From the NCBI GenBank assembly GCA_964446485.1, contig CAYUOU010000063.1, positions 1-24,960 on the forward strand: a stretch of DNA of 24,960 nt. The letters run 5' to 3'. This document shows, piece by piece, positions 15,284 to 23,345 of the stretch. How positions within the stretch are numbered: position 1 is the first letter of the stretch; every line of letters starts with the position of its first letter. Origin of the DNA: JBDRRP01 sp964446485 (lineage in GTDB: Bacteria > Desulfobacterota > Desulfobacteria > Desulfobacterales > JBDRRP01). A program made the translations under genes and the position numbers. Below the pieces are notes generated by a model. It saw only the letters and a list, made by a program, of their open reading frames with translations. It was not told where the DNA came from and searched no databases.

Positions 15284-16117
15284 TTATTTCATCATGGATT
15301 CCCAATCCTTGGTGCCGAACCAGTAGTGCTTTCGCTCTTGAATCCACTCCTCGGAGCGGACGACGCGGATCCAGTTGTTCAGGTAGTTGAGCGAGTCGGG
15401 GTCCCCTTTGCGGACGGCGAATGCGATGGGTTCCCGGGTGAATGTATCCGCCAGCGGCATAAAGAGCTGATCCGGATATTTAATGGCCTGGAATGCCGGG
15501 GTGGGGGCCGATCCCACGGCGGCATGGGCCTTGCCGTTAATGACTTCCTGGTAGGCCTGCGCCTCGCCGTCAAACTGTCTCAAGGTGGCTTTCGGCATAT
15601 ACTTTTTGGCGGCGACGACCTGCGTGGACCCCATCCGCACGGCCAGGACCACCTCCGGTTTGTTAAAGTCTGCCAGGCCGCCGAAGCCGGCTGCCATTTT
15701 CTTGCTGGCCACCATGGACATGCCCGTATAGTAGTAGGGGATGGTAAAGTTGACGCTTTTGTTGCGCTCCGGGGTGACCGACATGCCGCCGATGATGATG
15801 TCGAATTTGCCCGTCAGCAACGACGGGATGATGCCGGCCCATTTGGTGGGAACGAACTCTACCTTCACCCCGAGGTCGGCGGCGAGTCGAGCGGCCACGT
15901 CGATTTCAAATCCGATGAGCTTGCCGGTCTTGTCTTTCATGGCCCAGGGTACGAATGTGTCCATACCCACCCGCAGCACGCCGCGCTTCATGACGTTTTG
16001 GATCATGCTGTCTGCCATGAGCTGGTTTTGAATGCTCTGGGCGCCTGCCGGTGCCGCCACCATCAAGATGAGCATTGCCAACAGCACCCCGTGCCGCCAC
16101 TGATGATTGATTCGCAT
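15284..16117 (-). CDS. Periplasmic substrate-binding protein of the amino acid ABC transporter
   Basis: A 277-residue SBP_bac_3-type ligand-binding protein. The signal peptide covers residues 1-26 (basic HQWRHG, then LLAMLILMVAAPAGAQS, cleavage after AGA). The mature part begins MKRGVLRVGMDTFVPWAMKD and includes GFEIDVAARLAADLGV and the ligand-site region DIIIGGMSVTPER, which are family hallmarks. There is no lipobox cysteine, so it is free periplasmic. The ribosome site AAGGAGGGT is strong. Exact ligand is not readable from the sequence. Located between two permease genes, with a 64-base gap to the downstream permease. Confidence 0.94.
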   Translation of the reverse strand: MRINHQWRHGVLLAMLILMVAAPAGAQSIQNQLMADSMIQNVMKRGVLRVGMDTFVPWAMKDKTGKLIGFEIDVAARLAADLGVKVEFVPTKWAGIIPSLLTGKFDIIIGGMSVTPERNKSVNFTIPYYYTGMSMVASKKMAAGFGGLADFNKPEVVLAVRMGSTQVVAAKKYMPKATLRQFDGEAQAYQEVINGKAHAAVGSAPTPAFQAIKYPDQLFMPLADTFTREPIAFAVRKGDPDSLNYLNNWIRVVRSEEWIQERKHYWFGTKDWESMMK

Positions 16118-16207
16118 GATACCCTCCTTATGGTTTGTTTGAGGTCTTCGTTGACGCTGTTGGAGATTCCGGTTCCTTCTTCAGGTTGCCGCGATACCCG
16201 GCGGCGG

Positions 16208-17029
16208 TCATTTTTTTTTCCGTCGACGCATGCGGCGTTCCATGACATTCACGCCGAGTGACAGCAGTAGCGTCAGCGCCAGGTAGATGGCCGCCACTAC
16301 AAACCAGATCTCGAAAACGAGAAAGGTTTCGGCAATGATGGTCTGCCCCCGCATGGTCAGATCGTATATGGCAATGGTGCTGACCAATGCGGAATCCTTC
16401 ACCAGCGAGATAGCCTGCCCGGTAAGGGGCGGCAGCACCCGACGGATGGCCTGGGGAAGAACCACATGCCGATAGATGCCGACGGTGCCGAGTCCGATGC
16501 TTCTTGCCGCTTCCCACTGCCCCCGGTTGATGGACACGATGCCAGCGCGGAAAATTTCAGATGCGTAGGCCCCTTCGAAAAGACTCAGCGCCAGTATGGC
16601 TGACATCCACGCGCTCCAGTCGAAGACCGGGGCCAGAACGAAGTAAATGAAGAACAACTGCACCAGGAGCGGCGTGTTTCGAATCACTTCCAGATAGCCG
16701 CGCGCCAGAAGCACTCCCAGAATGGACCGACTCAGTCTGAGAAAAGCCGTGATCATCCCGATGGCAAACGCGAGGACCAGGCTGATGGCTGTGATCTTGA
16801 CGGTGATCCACAGCCCCTCCAGCAAGGGGCCGGCAATGAAGTGCCCGTCCATAATCCGGTACAGGTAGGGCGGGACCCGATACCACTGCCAATAATAGTT
16901 GAGTTCCGCCGCACTGGTCCGGAAGAACCCGGCAATGCCCAGCAGGCACAGGCCGAAGAGGAGCATATCCCTATAGCGCGTACCCCGCGAGGACAGCAGC
17001 AGTATGGAAATGCGATGTATGTGCGACAT
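16208..17029 (-). CDS. Polar amino acid ABC transporter permease (second)
   Basis: A 273-residue inner-membrane permease with an N-terminal helix (about residues 23-36), the YYWQWYRVPPYLYRI extracytoplasmic segment, then the BPD_transp_1 core with the EAA loop GQWEAARSIGLGTVGIYRHV. It ends in a lysine/arginine-rich tail (RRMRRRKKK). The two permease genes flank the binding-protein gene, an arrangement typical of importers that use a heterodimeric channel. No ATPase gene is present in the cluster. A weak ribosome site precedes the ATG at 17029. Confidence 0.94.
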   Translation of the reverse strand: MSHIHRISILLLSSRGTRYRDMLLFGLCLLGIAGFFRTSAAELNYYWQWYRVPPYLYRIMDGHFIAGPLLEGLWITVKITAISLVLAFAIGMITAFLRLSRSILGVLLARGYLEVIRNTPLLVQLFFIYFVLAPVFDWSAWMSAILALSLFEGAYASEIFRAGIVSINRGQWEAARSIGLGTVGIYRHVVLPQAIRRVLPPLTGQAISLVKDSALVSTIAIYDLTMRGQTIIAETFLVFEIWFVVAAIYLALTLLLSLGVNVMERRMRRRKKK

Positions 17030-17100
17030 GATGTTTCGTCGATCGGCCGGTGCGGCCTCGCGTCAGGCAGGGGAAACCGGACGGGGGCGACGATGGGTGA

Positions 17101-17604
17101 TTAAAACGGCCAGAATTGATTGTCGTTCCAGATGGATTCCGTCAAGGCGCGGTCAATGCGGGTGAGAACGCCAAGGTGTTCCCCCTCCCAGTCGGCCAGC
17201 CATCGGTAGAGTGCCCTTTCTTCAGAGTCAGTGGCGGCTTCTGCCCGATCGGCATACAGTCGGATGGCCCGCTCTTCCATGGCCATGGCGGCAGAGACCG
17301 CCGCACCTTCGAAATCGGCGGCGGAAATACGGGAAGCGGTGATGGCGCTGAGTACCGACTCGGCAACGTCCACGGGCGAAGGGGCTTGCATGGTGACTGC
17401 GCCAAAACGGCTTTCCTCCCGGTATTTCTTATATTGCTCAGAAAGGATGACGATGTGCTGCACCTCCTCCTCGGCCATCATTTTGAAGAATTCCTTCACC
17501 GCCGGATCCTTGGCTGTTTCGGCGGCATTTTCGTAGTATGCACGGCCCCTGCGTTCCAGTAAAATGGCCGATTTCAGAATGTCCAGCGGTGCGGTGTCGC
17601 TCAT
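17101..17604 (-). CDS. Rubrerythrin-like ferritin-family protein
   Basis: A 167-residue cytoplasmic four-helix protein with two ferritin-like halves. The first has Glu17 and the EEEVQHI block with E46/E47/H50. The second has MEERAIRLYADRAE and WEGEHLGVL. Such di-iron sites typically reduce peroxide in anaerobes. There is no C-terminal rubredoxin domain with CxxC pairs, so it is the shorter ferritin-like type and electrons must come from another donor. The AAGGAG ribosome site before the ATG at 17604 is strong, and a consensus-quality promoter is about 100 bases upstream. The following transporter genes begin 71 bases after its stop and could be co-transcribed. Confidence 0.86.
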   Translation of the reverse strand: MSDTAPLDILKSAILLERRGRAYYENAAETAKDPAVKEFFKMMAEEEVQHIVILSEQYKKYREESRFGAVTMQAPSPVDVAESVLSAITASRISAADFEGAAVSAAMAMEERAIRLYADRAEAATDSEERALYRWLADWEGEHLGVLTRIDRALTESIWNDNQFWPF

Positions 17605-17707
17605 GAATGGTCTCCTTTTTCAGAGCTTGATATGCGTTGCAATGGGGGCGGTCGTTCGCCACAGCCGTTGCCACCGTTGGAAAGGCAGCGCCCGATAAAT
17701 TACGAGG

Positions 17708-17736
17708 ACTATAGGAACTTGCATTATGCCTGTCAA
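17708..17736 (-). promoter_or_regulatory. Sigma-70-type promoter of the rubrerythrin-like gene
   Basis: On the minus strand TTGACA (17731-17736, perfect) and TATAGT (17708-17713, 5 of 6) are separated by exactly 17 bases. Transcription would start near 17700, leaving a leader of about 95 bases before the ATG at 17604. Confidence 0.75.
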
Positions 17737-17768
17737 CGACGCCTCGCACTCAGCGAGAATTGCTGCGT

Positions 17769-17823
17769 GCTGTCAGGGGTGGACGTGAATCTCACCCGTC
17801 GGTCACCCGTCGCCCCTGACAGC
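17769..17823. terminator. Long inverted repeat at the end of mtaB
   Basis: Perfect 11-bp arms GCTGTCAGGGG (17769-17779) and CCCCTGACAGC (17813-17823) enclose 33 bases and overlap the mtaB stop at 17803-17805. Inside, GACG and CGTC can extend the pairing across bulges. There is no T-run after the structure in the minus direction, so it would be a factor-dependent terminator, an mRNA 3'-end stabiliser or an operator near the rubrerythrin promoter. Confidence 0.45.
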
Positions 17824-19152
17824 AGCCGAATATTTTTCAGTCGCCGCTCGTCCCATGACGCGTCCCCGGTCATCGACGTCGGTGACTGCCACGGAAACGA
17901 TCCGCTCCATCACAGCATCGGATCCCTCGAAAAGGATGGGGATGTAATTGTCCGACAGCCCCCGCAAGCGGCCGGTGCGTCGGTCCCGCCGGCTCTCCAC
18001 GATCACCGGCAGCGACTGCCCCCGGTGGGTGCGATAAAATTCGACGCGCTTCACAGCGCCCAGTTGCCGAAGTTCGGCGCACCGCGTTTTGGCCTCGGCC
18101 GTGGTGACGGGATCGGAAAACCGGGCCGCCGGCGTGCCTTCCCGCGGAGAAAATGGGAATACGTGCAGGTAGGTGAGGGGCAGTGCGGCGATGAGATCCC
18201 GGGTGCGCAGGAACGCCGTTTCGTCCTCGCCGGGAAAACCGACAAGGACGTCTGCACCGATGGCGGCGTTCGAAAGGCGGTCGTGAATCCGCTGGACGAT
18301 GCCGGCATAGGCGGCACCGGTGTAAGGGCGGTGCATTCGCCGAAGGACACCGTCATCGGCGCTCTGAAGTGGTATGTGGAAATGGTTGCAGAAGCGGTTG
18401 CTGCCGGCCACCACGTTCAGCAGGGCATCGGTGATTTCGGTCGGTTCGATGGAACTGAGGCGGATTCGATCCGGGATGCCGGGGGCATCTGCACGCTTGA
18501 GCAGTTCCACCAATGAGATCGTGGGAGAGAGATCCCCGCCGTAGGCGCCCAGGTGGATGCCGGTAAGCACCACCTCACGATAGCCGTTGCTTTTGAACAC
18601 GCGCAGGCGTTCAAGGACGGCATCCATCGGCAGGCTGCGACTGCGACCCCTGGTGTAGGGCACGATACAATAGGTACAAAACGCATCACAGCCGTCCTGG
18701 ATTTTCAAAAAGGGGCGTGTTCGCCCGTCAAAGCGCGTCACAGGCAAATCCACCAGCGGCTCAGTCCGGCGACCGCCTTGAGAAGATGCGGTTCGTGAAT
18801 CCCGCGTTTCCTGCAGGGCATCTAAAACCGCCCCGACGATGCGATGTTTGTCGTGATTGCCGATGACGGCGTCCACCCCGTCGATAGCGAGAATCTCTTT
18901 CGGCTGGATTTCCGCATCGCATCCGGTAACCACCACGCGCGCTTCGGGGTGATTGCGAATCACCTGGCGGATGCGCTGGCGTGCCTGCATGGAGGCCTTT
19001 GACGTTACCGTGCAGGTGTTGATGATGATGAGGTCCGCCGGTGCTGCTTCCGCCGCTGCGGACCAGCCTGCGCCCCGCAGCGCTTCTCCAATGCCGGCGG
19101 ATTCATACTGGTTTACCTTGCATCCCAGGGTGACGATGCTGAAAGTCGACAC
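17803..19152 (-). CDS. mtaB: tRNA (N6-L-threonylcarbamoyladenosine37-C2)-methylthiotransferase MtaB
   Basis: A radical SAM methylthiotransferase that adds a methylthio group to t6A37 of tRNA. The 449-residue product has the N-terminal cluster cysteines C11 (TLGCKVNQYES, the MtaB-type signature), C47 (NTCTVT) and C78 (VTGC), the radical SAM CDAFCTYC motif at C155/C159/C162, and a C-terminal TRAM-like segment that binds tRNA. The start is a GTG at 19152 behind AAGGAG. It is the third gene of the operon with mnmA 14 bases upstream, so two tRNA thiolation-related enzymes are made together. Distinguished from MiaB and RimO by the opening motif. Confidence 0.93.
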   Translation of the reverse strand: MSTFSIVTLGCKVNQYESAGIGEALRGAGWSAAAEAAPADLIIINTCTVTSKASMQARQRIRQVIRNHPEARVVVTGCDAEIQPKEILAIDGVDAVIGNHDKHRIVGAVLDALQETRDSRTASSQGGRRTEPLVDLPVTRFDGRTRPFLKIQDGCDAFCTYCIVPYTRGRSRSLPMDAVLERLRVFKSNGYREVVLTGIHLGAYGGDLSPTISLVELLKRADAPGIPDRIRLSSIEPTEITDALLNVVAGSNRFCNHFHIPLQSADDGVLRRMHRPYTGAAYAGIVQRIHDRLSNAAIGADVLVGFPGEDETAFLRTRDLIAALPLTYLHVFPFSPREGTPAARFSDPVTTAEAKTRCAELRQLGAVKRVEFYRTHRGQSLPVIVESRRDRRTGRLRGLSDNYIPILFEGSDAVMERIVSVAVTDVDDRGRVMGRAATEKYSAAVRGDG

Positions 19153-19166
19153 CGTTTCGATTCTCC

Positions 19167-20249
19167 TTATTCAGGGGTAGCCGACGAAATCCAGCCGCCG
19201 CCGAGGACACGATTTCCATCGTAAAACACCGCGCCTTGGCCGGGGGTAACCGCGGCCACCGGGGTCTCGAACGAGACCTCGGCACGGGCGCCGTCCAGTG
19301 GGATCACCGTCGCCGGGATTTCCGGGCTGCGGTAGCGCACCCTCACCGTTGCGGCGATGGGGGCTGTCGGGGGCGCTGCGATCCAGTTGATGGCCGTCAC
19401 ATGGCAGCGGTTCACCGATAGATCCGTCTTCGCGCCGACAATCAGGCTGTTGGTATCCCGGTCGATGCGTACGACGTAGTATGGTGCCGATGCAGGGACG
19501 TTGATGCCGCGCCGCTGGCCGACGGTGAAATGGTGGAGCCCCGGGTGGGTCCCCACCGGTTGGCCCGTGACATCGCGGATAGGGCCGGGCTGCCCCGGAT
19601 CCCCGCCGGACCTGGCCATAAATGCCGCGTAGGATGCGTCCTGGATAAAACAAATATCCTGGCTTTCAGCGGTAACCGCCGGTTGGAGGTGGACTTCCCG
19701 TGCCAGAGCGCGGACATCGGATTTTAGCCAGCGGCCGAGCGGAAAAACCGTCCGAGAGAGTTGTTCGCTGGTCGCCCTTGCCAAAAAGTAGGATTGGTCC
19801 TTTGAAGGATCGGCACCGCGGAAAAGACCCGGACGGCCGTCAGGGGTGGGTCGGGTGATGGCGTAGTGGCCTGTTGCAAGGGATTGGGCCCCGGCGTTAC
19901 GGGCCGCCCGCCACAGATGTCCCAGCTTGATTTCCGGGTTGCATACCATGCAGGGATTCGGCGTGCGCCCCTCGCCATAGGTGCCGATGAGATAGGCGAC
20001 CACCTTGCGATGAAAGGCATCGCTGAGATCGACGACCTCGAAGGGAATTTCGAGCTTTTCGGCCATGCGCCGAATCTCGGCGATGCGCTGCTTCAGCGGC
20101 GCTTCGGTGCGTGGCGTGTCGTCCACCGGCGTGCCCGTCTCATAGCCGGTGAGAAAATGAATCCCGAAGATATCGTGACCGTCACGTTGCAGCAGATGGG
20201 CAGCCACCAGGGAATCGATACCGCCGCTCATGGCTACTGCAATGCGCAT
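19167..20249 (-). CDS. mnmA: tRNA-specific 2-thiouridylase MnmA
   Basis: Makes 2-thiouridine at wobble position 34 of tRNA for Lys, Glu and Gln, in the cytoplasm. The 360-residue product opens with the PP-loop motif AMSGGIDSLVAA (residues 6-17) and has the catalytic pair C100 (in NPCMVCN) and C200 (in ESQDICFI), matching the spacing of E. coli C102/C199. The frame is open to 20366, but the ATG at 20249 gives the conserved start of the family, MRIAVAMSGG. A second Cys at 103 gives a CxxC, also seen in many relatives. Its neighbour upstream is a NIL-domain ferredoxin 13 bases away, which may take part in sulfur delivery. Confidence 0.95.
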   Translation of the reverse strand: MRIAVAMSGGIDSLVAAHLLQRDGHDIFGIHFLTGYETGTPVDDTPRTEAPLKQRIAEIRRMAEKLEIPFEVVDLSDAFHRKVVAYLIGTYGEGRTPNPCMVCNPEIKLGHLWRAARNAGAQSLATGHYAITRPTPDGRPGLFRGADPSKDQSYFLARATSEQLSRTVFPLGRWLKSDVRALAREVHLQPAVTAESQDICFIQDASYAAFMARSGGDPGQPGPIRDVTGQPVGTHPGLHHFTVGQRRGINVPASAPYYVVRIDRDTNSLIVGAKTDLSVNRCHVTAINWIAAPPTAPIAATVRVRYRSPEIPATVIPLDGARAEVSFETPVAAVTPGQGAVFYDGNRVLGGGWISSATPE

Positions 20250-20262
20250 GGTTGGAAGCTCG

Positions 20263-20688
20263 TTAGAAAAAGGTCTGATAGTTGGGGCGGGTTTCCATGG
20301 CACGTGTCGGGCAGGCCGTGACGCACATCTGGCACACACTGCACTTCTGGTGCTCAAAAGTGACACTCATTTCGGGCCGCTCGATATACAGTGCGCCGGT
20401 GGGGCATACTGCCGTGCAGGCTCCGCAGTGTACACATTTGCGGACGTCGCGTTTGATGTCCTGAGAGGCATTGGCGACCTGTACGCCTTCGTCGCGAAGG
20501 TAGGAAACGCCATCTTTGAAATCCTTACGGGAGCCGCTGAGTTCGAGGACCAGAATGCCCTCTTTTCTGGGCAGAATGGTGGCGTTGAGAATGTTGAACG
20601 TCAGATCGAATTTTCGTGCCAGGTCACAGACCAGCGGTTTTTGCACTTTGGTCGGTCGAAACCTGAGAATCAATATCCGTGAATACAC
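20263..20688 (-). CDS. NIL-domain ferredoxin (two 4Fe-4S clusters)
   Basis: A 141-residue cytoplasmic protein with an N-terminal NIL ligand-binding domain (about residues 1-75) and a C-terminal 2[4Fe-4S] ferredoxin with clusters CVHCGACTAVCP and CSVCQMCVTACP. The start is a GTG at 20688 with GAGGAGG just upstream. NIL ferredoxins act with COG1900 proteins in homocysteine formation in methanogens. Here the partner is missing and the gene precedes mnmA instead, so a role as sulfur or electron carrier for tRNA thiolation is an inference. It is the first gene of the operon and has a strong promoter. Confidence 0.9.
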   Translation of the reverse strand: MYSRILILRFRPTKVQKPLVCDLARKFDLTFNILNATILPRKEGILVLELSGSRKDFKDGVSYLRDEGVQVANASQDIKRDVRKCVHCGACTAVCPTGALYIERPEMSVTFEHQKCSVCQMCVTACPTRAMETRPNYQTFF

Positions 20689-20730
20689 GCTGCCTCCTCG
20701 GCGAAACGCACCCGTTTTTGTAGGGTGCCC

Positions 20731-20759
20731 AATCTAATGGGTTACCGGTGGGGTGTCAA
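20731..20759 (-). promoter_or_regulatory. Sigma-70-type promoter of the NIL-ferredoxin/mnmA/mtaB operon
   Basis: The minus strand carries TTGACA (20754-20759, perfect) and TAGATT (20731-20736, 4 of 6) with a 17-base spacer. Transcription would start near 20724, about 36 bases before the GTG start. Confidence 0.72.
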
Positions 20760-20763
20760 CCGA

Positions 20764-20792
20764 TTGCTTTAGCCCCGACATCGCCGTATAAT
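20764..20792 (+). promoter_or_regulatory. Sigma-70-type promoter of the acyltransferase-hydrolase gene
   Basis: The plus strand carries TTGCTT (20764-20769, 3 of 6) and a perfect TATAAT (20787-20792) with a 17-base spacer. The two divergent -35 boxes are only 4 bases apart. Transcription would start near 20799, leaving about 105 bases of leader. Confidence 0.65.
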
Positions 20793-20905
20793 GGCGGCTA
20801 AAATCGTTCGATGGCAAAGTGATGGCCGCTGCGGGAAACGCACCGCCTTGGCAGCGGTTGACGGTCTGAGGACCCCTGCCGCTAACCTCGCTCCCGGTGA
20901 GATCC

Positions 20906-23179
20906 ATGAACCGATTCGCATATCTCTCCACAGGGCTGGCCATTAAAACCCTATCCAGCCTGTTCCGGGCGCGGGTACATCGACATAACGCCGACCGGGT
21001 ACCGCACGGTCCGGCCATTTTTGTCATCAATCACTTCACCCGGCTGGAGACGCTGCTGATCCCCTATCACCTGCATCAGCTTTCCAAACGGCCGATCTGG
21101 TCCCTGGCTGACGCCGGCCTGTTCACCCCATCACTCTCCGCATTTTTGGATAAAGTGGGCGCCATCTCCACCAAGGCGCCCGATCGCGATCGCCTCATCG
21201 TCAAGACGCTGCTTTCCGGAGAGGCGTCGTGGATCATCTTTCCCGAAGGGCGGATGGTCAAGAGCAAGAAGATTGTCGAAAAGGGGCGCTACATGATTGC
21301 CTTCGCTGGCGGTAAGCATCCCCCCCATACCGGCGCAGCGTCGCTGGCGCTGCGAACTGAATTTTACCGTCAACGGCTGCGGCTGCTTCATGACGCCGGC
21401 GACTCTGAGTGCTTGCGATTGCTGGAAAAGTTCGGCATCACCGATATCCAGGCGGTGCTGGCGGCGTCCACCCGAATTATTCCGGTGAACTTGACTTACT
21501 ACCCGCTCAGGGCACGGGAAAACGCCTTGAGTCGGTTGGCCGCGCGCCTTCGAGGGGATCTTTCGGAACGCGTCCTGGAAGAGCTGATGACCGAAGGGAG
21601 CATGCTCATCGAGGGGGTCGATTTGGATATGAACTTCGGCGATCCCATCGATGTGGCGCCCTATCTGAACCACCAGCGCATCCAAACAGACATCAGCCGT
21701 CGGGTGAGCATCGATTTCGACGATCCCATCGCGAGTATCGGCATCATGCGCAAAACCGCCGTAAGGCTCATGAAGGCCTATATGCAGGCCATTTACACCA
21801 TGACCACGGTAAACCATGACCACCTGTTCGCCACGGCGCTCCGATTGCACCCCTTTGATCGGGTGAGCGCATTCGGCTTGAAGTTGCGGGTGTTTCTGGC
21901 ATCAAAGATCGACTGGAAAGATCACGGCGTGCACGTGCACAGCAGTTTGGAAACCGGGCAGTGGCATCTTTTCTCAGACGATGCCTACGGGAAATACAGC
22001 GATTTCATCGATCTGGCGTTGTCCAAATGCGCCGTGCAGCACGATGGGCCGCTCCTGGCGCGCCAGCCGTCTGTGTTCGCTCCCATCTGGGATTTCCACC
22101 GGGTTCGGGTGGACAATCCCATCGGCGTGATTGCCAATGAAGTCGAGCCCCTTGAATTTCTGATCAGACGGATGCGCTGGCTATCGTGGACGCCTGACTG
22201 GCTGCTTCGACGGCGTGTGGCGCGGATGATCATGGACAGCGAGGAGGCACGGTACCGCAAAGACTACGATGCCTTTTACGCTGAAGGAGAATCTAAGAAC
22301 ATTACCGTCGGAATGCCTTACCTGATTCGCGGCCGGTCGCGGCGAGTGGGGGTGCTGTTGATCCATGGTTACATGGCCGCACCCCCCGAGGTGCGAGGAC
22401 TGGCGACAGCCCTCGGTAACCGCGGTTATTGGGTCTATGCGCCGCGGCTGCGCGGCCACGGGACGGCGCCGGGCGATCTTGCCACCCGGTCGTTCAAAGA
22501 CTGGCAGGAGAGTGTGGATGCCGGCTATGGGATCATTCGCGCTTTGTGCGACGCGGTGGTGATCGGCGGTTTCTCCAACGGCGCGGCCCTTGCCCTGGAT
22601 CTGGCCGCTCGCCTGACCGAGGCGCCGCTGGGGGTTTTTGCCGTGGCCCCCCCCATGCGTCTTCAGGACTTCTCCGCGCGCTTTGTGCCGGCGCTGGATA
22701 CCTGGAACCGCATGCTCAAAAAAGTCGGCGTGGGTAAGGCCCTTAAGGAATTTGTGGACAACGCCCCGGAGCATCCCCATATCAATTATCATCGTAACCC
22801 CATCAGCGGCGTTCGTGAACTGGAGCGACTGATGGACCATGTAGCGGACACGCTGCCTGAGGTGACGGTGCCGGCGCTGGTTATCCAGGCGTTGGGGGAT
22901 CCGGTGGTATCGCCCGACGGCACTCGAAAAGTGTATGAACGGTTGGGCAGCGCAGACAAGACCTACATGGTGGTGAATTACCAACGTCATGGGATTCTTC
23001 TGGGAGAAGGGGCCGGTGCGGTGCACTGCATGATCGGCGATTTTATCGATCGACTGAGGCGACGCCGCACGCTTATCGCCCCCGAGGTCCCCCCGAATGT
23101 GCCAGGGTGCCGGCGCCCGGCGTTGGAAGACGCAAATGGAATCTTGCAAAAACCGCTCAATCCCAATAACCCTGACTAG
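20906..23179 (+). CDS. Fusion of PlsC-like acyltransferase and alpha/beta hydrolase
   Basis: A 757-residue two-part lipid enzyme. The N-terminal part (about 1-270) is PlsC/GPAT-like: the NHFTRLE block (N42, H43, E48) stands where the family usually has HX4D, so it is a conservative HX4E variant. The FPEGR block is at 112-116. A middle region of about 200 residues is unassigned. The C-terminal part (from about 475) is an alpha/beta hydrolase with HG at 487-488 (oxyanion region), the nucleophile elbow GFSNG with Ser557, Asp665 in ALGDPVV and His695 in RHGILL, so the triad is complete. A membrane helix is not obvious. Starts at ATG 20906 or GTG 20897. The fusion may deacylate and reacylate the same lipid. 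Confidence 0.85.
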   Translation: MNRFAYLSTGLAIKTLSSLFRARVHRHNADRVPHGPAIFVINHFTRLETLLIPYHLHQLSKRPIWSLADAGLFTPSLSAFLDKVGAISTKAPDRDRLIVKTLLSGEASWIIFPEGRMVKSKKIVEKGRYMIAFAGGKHPPHTGAASLALRTEFYRQRLRLLHDAGDSECLRLLEKFGITDIQAVLAASTRIIPVNLTYYPLRARENALSRLAARLRGDLSERVLEELMTEGSMLIEGVDLDMNFGDPIDVAPYLNHQRIQTDISRRVSIDFDDPIASIGIMRKTAVRLMKAYMQAIYTMTTVNHDHLFATALRLHPFDRVSAFGLKLRVFLASKIDWKDHGVHVHSSLETGQWHLFSDDAYGKYSDFIDLALSKCAVQHDGPLLARQPSVFAPIWDFHRVRVDNPIGVIANEVEPLEFLIRRMRWLSWTPDWLLRRRVARMIMDSEEARYRKDYDAFYAEGESKNITVGMPYLIRGRSRRVGVLLIHGYMAAPPEVRGLATALGNRGYWVYAPRLRGHGTAPGDLATRSFKDWQESVDAGYGIIRALCDAVVIGGFSNGAALALDLAARLTEAPLGVFAVAPPMRLQDFSARFVPALDTWNRMLKKVGVGKALKEFVDNAPEHPHINYHRNPISGVRELERLMDHVADTLPEVTVPALVIQALGDPVVSPDGTRKVYERLGSADKTYMVVNYQRHGILLGEGAGAVHCMIGDFIDRLRRRRTLIAPEVPPNVPGCRRPALEDANGILQKPLNPNNPD

Positions 23180-23259
23180 CGGCGCGGAACGGACCATGTC
23201 ACCCGGCAGGACGTTTCATCGCTGTAACCGGCTATAGTTATCGGGGGACCCGCCGATAC

Positions 23260-23265
23260 AGGAGG
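23260..23265 (+). promoter_or_regulatory. Perfect ribosome-binding site before the GGDEF gene
   Basis: AGGAGG lies 8 bases before an ATC codon (23274), a distance ideal for initiation, but the nearest regular start in frame is the GTG that overlaps the site itself (23265) or the ATG at 23346. The true start is therefore unsettled. Confidence 0.5.
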
Positions 23266-23345
23266 TGTCGACCATCACTTCTCGGCGGTCCCCGCACGTC
23301 CCTGCTGGAACCGTATCACCCGTCGGCAGCCAGCCGGGAGCGGCC

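Noticed and set aside
15251..18516. Open frames on the plus strand opposite the transporter and mtaB genes
   Set aside because: Composition is His/Gly/Arg-rich, as expected of antisense shadows, and there is no conserved domain.
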